A stretch of 64,000 nt of DNA, from the NCBI GenBank assembly GCA_946894095.1, contig OX335645.2:17507001-17571000 (forward strand), given 5' to 3'. The stretch comes from Incurvaria masculella (lineage: Eukaryota; Arthropoda; Insecta; Lepidoptera; Incurvariidae). Under the pieces are notes generated by a model. The model was given only the letters and a program-made list of their open reading frames with translations. It did not search any database and had not been told where the DNA came from. This document shows positions 13,001 to 22,000 of this stretch, piece by piece (the stretch's first letter is position 1; every line of letters starts with the position of its first letter). The translations under genes and the position numbers were made by a program.

Positions 13001-16000
13001 GCCATGCACGCGGACTGGCAGCAGTAAAGCCTGGTAGCACGACCCTTCCCACACCTCGTGCGCGCGCTCGGCTATTTCGTCCACGAGAGCATCAAGGTTG
13101 GCCATTGCGCTCTTACACCGCGGGCGACGTTGCGGACGGGGTTCGAGAGAACCGAATATCACTGCCATGTAAGGGGACTGACAGCAGTGGAGCCTGACGG
13201 CGCTGTCTCTTGGCTTGTGGCCGACTGCTTCTTCCACGAGAGCATCAAGATGGGCCATTCTGCTCTTACAATGCGGGCGATGTTGCGGACAGGATTGGAA
13301 GAAGCGGAGATTACGGCCATTGCGGACTTTCCAGTGGTGTGTCCTGGCGCCGCAGCCCTTCCGGCACGCCTTGCGCATGCTCGACTACTTATTCGATCAT
13401 GGCATGTTTGCATACTATGACTGTATACGCGACAGTTCATTGACTGATTCCTCTTGACGTCATATTTTCTTATCTGTATTTAGATCTTTCATATATTAAG
13501 ACATCATTTATTAGGTTGTGTGATGTTATTGGATGTCTTTAGTCGCAAATGTCCAATTGCTTGTCCGTCATAAACACTGTGATAAGGTCTTGCGGTTCTT
13601 TACTACCTCTTCGGTTCCATCAAATACGTAACCGATTTTTTTGCATCTTGACTAATGAAGACATGATTGTGTTTGCAGGTATTCTACAGGGTAGCGATGG
13701 CTATTCTTATCCTATTCCAGAAGCACTCTTCGAGCCAAAGCTCTGAGTGGTACGCAGAGGCCACTAAGAACGGCATCGACAACGCCATCGACAAATTCTG
13801 CCGCAACATGCCCGTCTCGCCTACTAAATTATTAAGGACCGCTTTTAACATAAGAGGGCTAAGGTAAGCAAATAAACATTTTATAACCGCGTATTCTCTT
13901 ATGTCCAGCTCAATACGATTATGGTAATGTTTACTTTTGTACTATAAGTACGTTGGTTATCACTAGTTCGAGTAAATTAATTTAAATAAATTTTCATTTT
14001 CACCTAAATTGTCCATGCAAATTGGTAAGTAATTATGTGAAAGTCACGTTGGTCAATGAAAACCTATTTGTAGATTGTTTTGAGACAAGGCAATCACGGC
14101 ACGCACCCAAATGTATCACACAAATATAGAGTAATTATTTTAATATTTTAATATTTTTAAGCAGATCCGATAGCTGTGTGTCATCGTCGTCGCCATAATG
14201 GAACACGCTTGCTAAATACCTGCAATCAAATATTACTTACTATCAGTAAGATAGAAGTGTCTGGTCGATTGAACAGTCACTCGCACTACGCACGAGCAAA
14301 CCAGACGACTTTATCCTGCTTTGTTCCAATTTGGCTTTGATTCAACACACCAGGAAGTTCTAGCTTTATGCCAACTAAAACGTATAAGTCCAAATTACAT
14401 ATTTGACATCTTCCTATAAATATTTTACGATAAGGTTTAAGGTTTTACGATAAAGTGTTACGTCTGTCGCACGAAATTTGGCCCTAATCAAAATTTACTG
14501 CCACCGCATCACGCCTGCAACAAGTCGCGAGTCGTGCGGAGTCTCGCTGCTAGCGGTGTCACCATCGTATGAGAACCTTCTCGTAAGCCGTTTGCAAGTC
14601 TACATCTAGATGTGTTGTTAGTTCGCAGAACATCTCCCGGATGTTCAGCAAGACTGAGATGGTTCTGAAGTCGCGTGTGGTGCTGAGTGAGTCTCGGCAG
14701 CTAGTGCGGTCGCGATCGTATGACCACCTTCTCGTAAGCCGTTTGCAAGTCTACATCTAGATGTGTTGTTAGTTCGCAGTACATCTCCCGGGTGTTCATC
14801 AAGACTGAGATGGTTCTGAAGTCGCGTGTGGTGCTGAGTGGGTCTCGGCAGCTAGTGCGGTCGCGATCGTCGGACAACCTGCCCACGAGCCAGTCACAAG
14901 TTAACATACAGATGATGTCGCACACGCTGACAATTAGAGAGGTAAGTTATCAGATTGTGTAGGGGTAAAATATTCTGTTTATCTGCGGCCTTATTGCCGA
15001 ACAGCGACTGTCGCTGCTCAGTGTCGCTGCTAACGAGTCATCGCATACAACATTTTGTGGCTACCGTTACTGCGGATAAAAGATAGGCATTTATTTTTTA
15101 TCCGTAGCCGCCATCGACACAGTATATGTCGTCGGTATCGGTAATCCATGGTAAATCGATGGTAGCCGCAAAATTTTGTATGCGATGACTCGTTAGCATC
15201 GCTGCTAACGAGTGGCTGACGCTGGCAGCGACAGTCGCTGTTCGGCAATAAGGCCGCTGGTATCCTTCGGATTTTTAAATATGGATTCTCCAGTTTTTTT
15301 TATTTCTAAAAATTTAATCATTAGAAATGAAATTGTTTCATCCATCTCAAAACCTTATCTTATTTATACCCAAAATTCTATGTCTTCTCCTATGAATACA
15401 AGTGTTTTACAAGATTCCCAAACAATTAATATATCTCATGCTACAGTATTTATTATATTAAATGCACTAAACACTAACTGGTTTTAACCTTCTTGACACA
15501 TGGGCCCCATGCTTAATAATGGTCAACTGGTATGTCCTGAAGTATTTATTTATGCAAAAAACTTTTTTTTGTGATTGGCAAGATTATTCGAAGTAATGTG
15601 TACCGATCCATCTCGATCATTTACTGGGTAAATACACAATTTCTCGGGATGAGAGTTGCCAGTCACAAAAATGTTCTTTATCCTTTGGAGGTGATGGTGC
15701 CTACTGGTCTGCTTATATTTAGCACCATGATTCCAATCGCAATACCGGAATAGTGTTGTTTGATTTCCAGAGAATGTCTGAGGACACATGCAAGCAAATG
15801 GTATTTATTGTGTTTGATGACGTTAGTGATGGCTTTCTCGCTTTTTATATCGCATTCAGTTTGTCGCGAAATCGCTCCTAACTGCATTTGTGCATTCTTC
15901 AAAAACCCTTCGAGGGCATCTCATTTCATCCGAGCCTGTTAACGTTTTAGATTGTATTGTTTTCATATCATTAATTAAGTATTTTTTTACTATAGTCCAT

Positions 16001-19000
16001 TTTTTGCGAGATATGTAAACATCGTTACTGCAGTTATCTCTTATGTTATCGGCATTCAGTTGCATTGATGTCTTTCTTAGCTTTGTCATTTTGGAAAATC
16101 TCTGTGATATAATTGTAATTACTTATATACAATGCAGTGACCATTTGGAAAATAACGACTTCTACATAAAAGATGTATAATTGTTGATATTATTATTGCA
16201 ATATTTTCTTGAACTAAAAAGAACTTCTTAAAAATAGTAAATGTGTAAACAATTCACAATATTCCTCTCTGATAGTGATATGATTAGCATTTCGATCGTG
16301 TTGGTTTTGATGGGTTCAAACTTGTGGCATGCGATGAAGTGTGGTTCTGCGCGTGTGTTCTTCCTAACTTGTACAGTACGAACGAGCGAGAGGTGTGCGC
16401 ATTTTCGTTTTACCTGCGGAGGCATCGGCAACTGAATCTTGTTGATGTATGTCTGCATGAACATTCCGAGTTTGTAAACAAATACGAATTCTCTACTCGA
16501 ACACAATAACAAGAATGTCATGCGATACTTGCACAGCGACCGCGAGGTACGCCCCCCCCCCCTCTCGCCCCGCGCTCCTCCCGACCCCCACCTTCCCCAC
16601 ACTGACGCGGCGTGTGTGTGCGTGTGTTTGTGCTAACCCTTGTGGCCGGCTGCGTCGCAGGGCGCGCACTCGCCCGGACCACGCGCCCTCTCCATGGGTG
16701 TGTTCCCCATACAGGCCATCAAGTCGCAGATACTAGACCAGACGGAAGTAAGCCTAGACCTGTGCCGCTGTAGGCCCTCGATGTACCTAGCTGCACCGCT
16801 TCCAACCGGGCTGCGGACGCCACTCTTGAGGACGATGTTTCGGTGACTTGCAGCATAGTCAAATCGAAATAGTATGCGTTCTATGATGCCTCATTTTTTT
16901 TTTGAAGTTACGGATAAAATACTCGATTTCCGTATTTACTGTGTCAAGAGCGTAGGAAATACATAGCTTAAACTGGGACTATTTATTATTATTATTTCTT
17001 CAACTCAATTACGTGGTGTCTTAGGCCACTATTTACCGCTCCCACTCACCTTGTGATTCATGCTAACTGAATAGACACAAAATATGCTCATATGCATATT
17101 TTTATTGTTTAAAATGTCTCAGCACCAGGATTTGCCATTATTTTGGCCATACTTTACTAGTACGTAAAAACACCCCCACCCATATCGTCATAACAACGTA
17201 ATTTACGTATAGAACTGTTTATAACTCAAAAAACAATCCACAAGAGTGGCATCCTCAGAGTAAAGTAAATTTTGGCCGATCCCTTTTACTTTGCTATTAA
17301 TACTTAAAATCATTTATTTTTAATAGGTGAGTACCAGTCCGCCTGCCCACTTTAGGCCTTCGCATGGCTAGATGTATGTTAGTTTTATGTGTATATGTCG
17401 TATCCCCGTGTTCCCATTTTAGAGCACTGTTATTAATAGCTATTTTATTATGTGCCAAGTATTTTGTGTTTTATCAATGTACTTACAACTTTTTATGTAT
17501 TAAATTACCAAGAATATCATCTTATTCATCACATAGTATTCTATTTTCTTCTTTTTTCATCTAACACAGCACCAGCATTTTCATAAGCATCCACACATGT
17601 ATTTTTCTTAAAAAATGAAGCCGCAATCTGTTATATGTCGTAACCCATTTGGTGCGTCTGGTGCGGAGGAGGCGACCGGTAGTGTGCATGAGTGACGGTT
17701 TGCAGAGTCCCCGCAGCTCGCACCGTGCGCTATGGTTCCCCTTCCCCAATGCCGTGTTCCACGACGCGCGCCAACACATCTCCGAGCTACGGCAGAAGGT
17801 TCGCTCGCACTGTTTGCACGCGCACCGCCGCCCGCCGACACCGCCCGTGATCGTACTGCTCTATGGCAACACTGCCGCTTGGTCACAGTTCTGGCACAGA
17901 TTACACATTTACTAATGTAAATAATCTGTGGTTTGGGGCTCGCTATAAATTGGATTTTCAATTTTGGAAAAAGAATGAAAAAATATTGGGAGTCTCTTCA
18001 AGAGTATAAACGAGGGTGTTTAACCCGGGCAGTTAGAGAATGGAACTCAAATTGCCGGCTTGTAATTGGGCAACTAAAAGGACGGTCAACATTAACATAT
18101 AAAGAGTTTAAAAAAAATTGGGCTAATATTTTCAAGGTTGCCTTGCCTTGTCAACTAACCGCTATGACCGTTAGTGAATCAAAGGCGCGCCTTTTAAATA
18201 AGGGATATTAACGGCCTAAATAGGCCAACATAGGCCTTCACTGTGCTGGAAAGAGTAAAGCCAGAATTCGGTATACCCCATTGAATTTAAATGTAAAGAC
18301 ACAGTCGTATTCAGAGAGCGCCCGTCAAAACTTAGTACGAGATTAGCACCGGACTAACCATACAAAATCCTATTAAGTCCGGCAGATTAAAGTTAGTCCA
18401 CCCACTCTGAACAGAGCTGACAGAGTTTGCCAACGGATGAAACCAATATTGTTTCATACAAATTTACTGAAATTTCTTATTTTTCTCAAAAATATATCTA
18501 AATCGCCATGTAGCTTCAACAATAACCAGAAATTATGTTTCAAGATCTACTTTAAGATAAGAAATATGGTTGACAAAGAATGCCAACTCTTATTTAGCAG
18601 AAAAAAGTGTATTTGTCCAGATTATTATGCACCTCAAATGCACAGTTCACACATGCTTTCTTCAAGGACAATTCAAGAAATATTAGAGAATTTGCAAGAA
18701 CTTGGTTGAACCTAGTGTGTCACCTCTAACTCACTTTAATGACTGCTAAGTTAACTTCTCACTCCCACACTCTGTTTTTTTTTGTAAGCGGGCCACGTGC
18801 ATGGTAGGTCTGTGATGTACCCAGTGTAATGACAATGGGGGGCAATACCTACCAGATATGATCTTCAAAACCATGTAAAATCAAACTTTATGTAGATGAC
18901 ATTTAAAAAAACATATCTGCTTCATAAAATGATTTTTGTTGTATTTTGAAAAAAGGAAGTCATACTTTTGTACAAAAATAAATAAATATAACACACTATC

Positions 19001-22000
19001 TAATTAAATTATAACATATAAAAAAAAATGGTTCGCATAGTTCCGTTTCTTAACTGACCGGGTTATAAGAATCGTACCATGGGCTGAGAAATGAGCTGAT
19101 GGTGGGTGGTTGGGTGCACAAACAAACCTAAAGTATTAGTAATCATCGGAGTTCTTAGTCTGACTTGTCAACTAAATTGGCGTATACGCCAAATCGATCG
19201 ACTAGCGTTTTCAAATGTATGGAGAATTGAAAAGCGCATGCAGTGGGCGTTAAGCGAATTAACATTTGCGAGAGTTTGAGTTTGATTTGATGCGATTTTG
19301 ACTGCGAATTTGATTTTGACGGGTTGAAGAAGTAAAACTGGTCTGGCTTTGATGTTTTTAGGTAACTTTGGAGTTCCGTAAACGCCAATTTAGGTGAGAA
19401 CTCGGCCTGACCATTATTATTATTAAATTTTATATACACTAGCAGCTACAAGCTGATGCGTGTATTTTAATTATTGAGTGTACTGTATTAATATTTTTGC
19501 AAGTAAAGTTTTTTTTTTAAGTTTAGTTTTTATTGCTTCTCGTTTTTGATATTTATCAAATTTTATTATTATTAAATTTTATATACACTACATGCAGTAC
19601 AAACACTAGCCTACTCGGAGCAATATCATGTAGGCGTATTTTCTTTATTATCTGGTGTATTGGTGCGTTGCTCTGAATAGGTAATTGAAATAGGAACTTG
19701 AAGCAATTTTGCTCACCTCCATTTATGTTTAAAAGGGTTCCGAGCTTGTCAAAACCATACAATGTTTATTTACCACACTAATTGTCTTTCTTTACTTTTT
19801 GGGTTGTAATTCATCAATGATATAGACACAGTTGTTGCTGCCGAATCATTTTCAGAATTTTGGATTTATTGGTTTTTTTTATAATTATCTAGCTGCGTTT
19901 CCCGGCACCACCGGGGACAATATCGAAAAATTATATAAGTATTTTAAACATACCATAGAAGCATTTTAAAGACAGGACATACATATTTTAATCATAGGAT
20001 ATGTATGTTTTGTGTGTTGTTAGAAGAAACTTTATATGGGCTGGACAGGTTCGAACCTCCTTAAACATAATTATTCCATTGCTTTTTAATTCCAAAGACA
20101 AAAAAGCTGAATCAATCTGGATGCGGTTTTTTTTTTACTTGGTTTGATTTTTTTAGAGTCAAGACTGGACTGTTTTGTATTGAAGGTACTATGAAGTGGA
20201 CGGATTTGCTTTAAGTATTTGTATTTTGGACATGGGGCACTACTAATTTTGAGCACTTGGGCTGGTTTAATGTACAGTTATCTAATAAAAAAATTAAGAT
20301 GGCGCTACAAGATGTAATCTTTATTTCGATATATGTGGTTGAAAGGGTAGTGACATTGGACATATACAGGTGGCTTAACAGTGTGGTATAATCTTGAAAT
20401 GACGTATTTTAGGCATGAAATTAATTACTGTTTTAAACTTTTTGTCAAAAATATTACGGCTTTGAAAATGTAAGGCATTCAAACGTGTAGATCAAACGTT
20501 TTTATGCTTAGAGTATGTTACAAGAAACACCCGCATTGTCAGGACAAATGTCATGATATGCAGCAATAAAATATATAAATATATTGAGTTTTTGGTTAGA
20601 TTTTCATTTATTTCGTATAATTAACTGGCCATACAATTGGTTAATGTTCCATTATTAAAACAAATGTTCAACTTCACTTCGCCATAGCGTAAGCACCATG
20701 CACAAGCTAGATTTTTTGTCACCTGTCTTGTCATCGTTGTTGGAAACTCCCAATGTATTTTGTTGTGTTAACTTCCACAGTATTTATATTTATGACAGCT
20801 TGTAAATAGGGGTTCGTTGGTTTGCTAAAAAAAGGTTTTGGATCTTGTGTCCATCTTAAAATATTTTTGAACTTATTATGATACTTAATAGTTATGAGAA
20901 CCTACTTACATCAAAATGCAATATGTGTTAAGACATTTTGTCCAAAGTAAGTTAATTTGGATTATTGAACTGCAGCTTAGCTTCAGGAAAAGTTGTGAGT
21001 CTGCTATATTTTTTCAAATTAAAACCGGCTGTCTTTCACATTTTAATAGATTATTTCATTTTCCATACTAAATAGCTTCACCGCTTCTCCTGCAAGTTAC
21101 AAAAAGGTCTGGTCTATAACGAGGCTCTATGCTGTCAATTTAGTTAACAAAACGTTCTGCCGTATTGAATGTGGGTGTCCCTACTTAATCCCATGTAGCC
21201 GTCTTCATTTGGGATACTCTTTCGCACAAAATAGGGTTTGTATTGTGGGTAAAAGTATGTCAATTGAAGATGGAAGGTTCATCTGTATGTATGTAGTGCG
21301 TACTCACAGCACGTTGTGTCGTTCAGCCGTCCGCTGCTTGATGTTGGTGTTAGGTCGGCGCGCCGCCGCAATACCTCCTGATCACTTCACTCTGAAATAT
21401 ATAGCTACAACAGTCACATATGGTACAGAATGGTTCAATAATGTCAACCTCGTTTTGTCCAATGATTTTTAGGCACACATAATAAGTGGCCTGCGTTCAA
21501 AAGTGGACAGAAAAGAGCTGAAATGACGTATGAGGGGCGTGCTCATTGCTGTGTCACCTAGCTTTTTTTTTTATGTGATGACATGGATGGCTAATAACCA
21601 CACCTTCTGTCATGGTATTAGCCCAACACACCACATGGGAACTAGGTGCCATGCCAGGACCTTCCTTACATTGCACGGCTACATTGAACTGGATGGAAAA
21701 CACGGACAATTTTCATTGCCGCTTCGACCATCGTTCATCCAATGCGATGGTACCAACCCGGGCGGGATAAACCCTACCACCTAGTAAGTAAGGAAGGGGA
21801 CCTACAGTTTAACGTGGAATCCGAACCGCGGCCAGCCTCTTTCAACGGTCGAATGGTCACCCATCCAAGACCGGACCGTACCCAGCGTTGCTTAACTTCG
21901 AAAAGCGATCGCCGAAGTGTCGCGCCACTGGGCCATTGAGGCTAGCTAAAAGTGGCGGGTTCTCTCGCAATGTTTTCCTTCACCATAAAGGTCCCATTAA

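Noticed and set aside
12516..13440. Several minus and plus frames of 80-140 codons in the sky exon array
   Set aside because: They arise from GC-rich decayed exon copies and shift frame from copy to copy. No independent gene is supported.
16514..16548. Possible tiny sky exon NVMRYLHSDRE before GTACGC
   Set aside because: No good acceptor, and exons d and e already join in phase without it.
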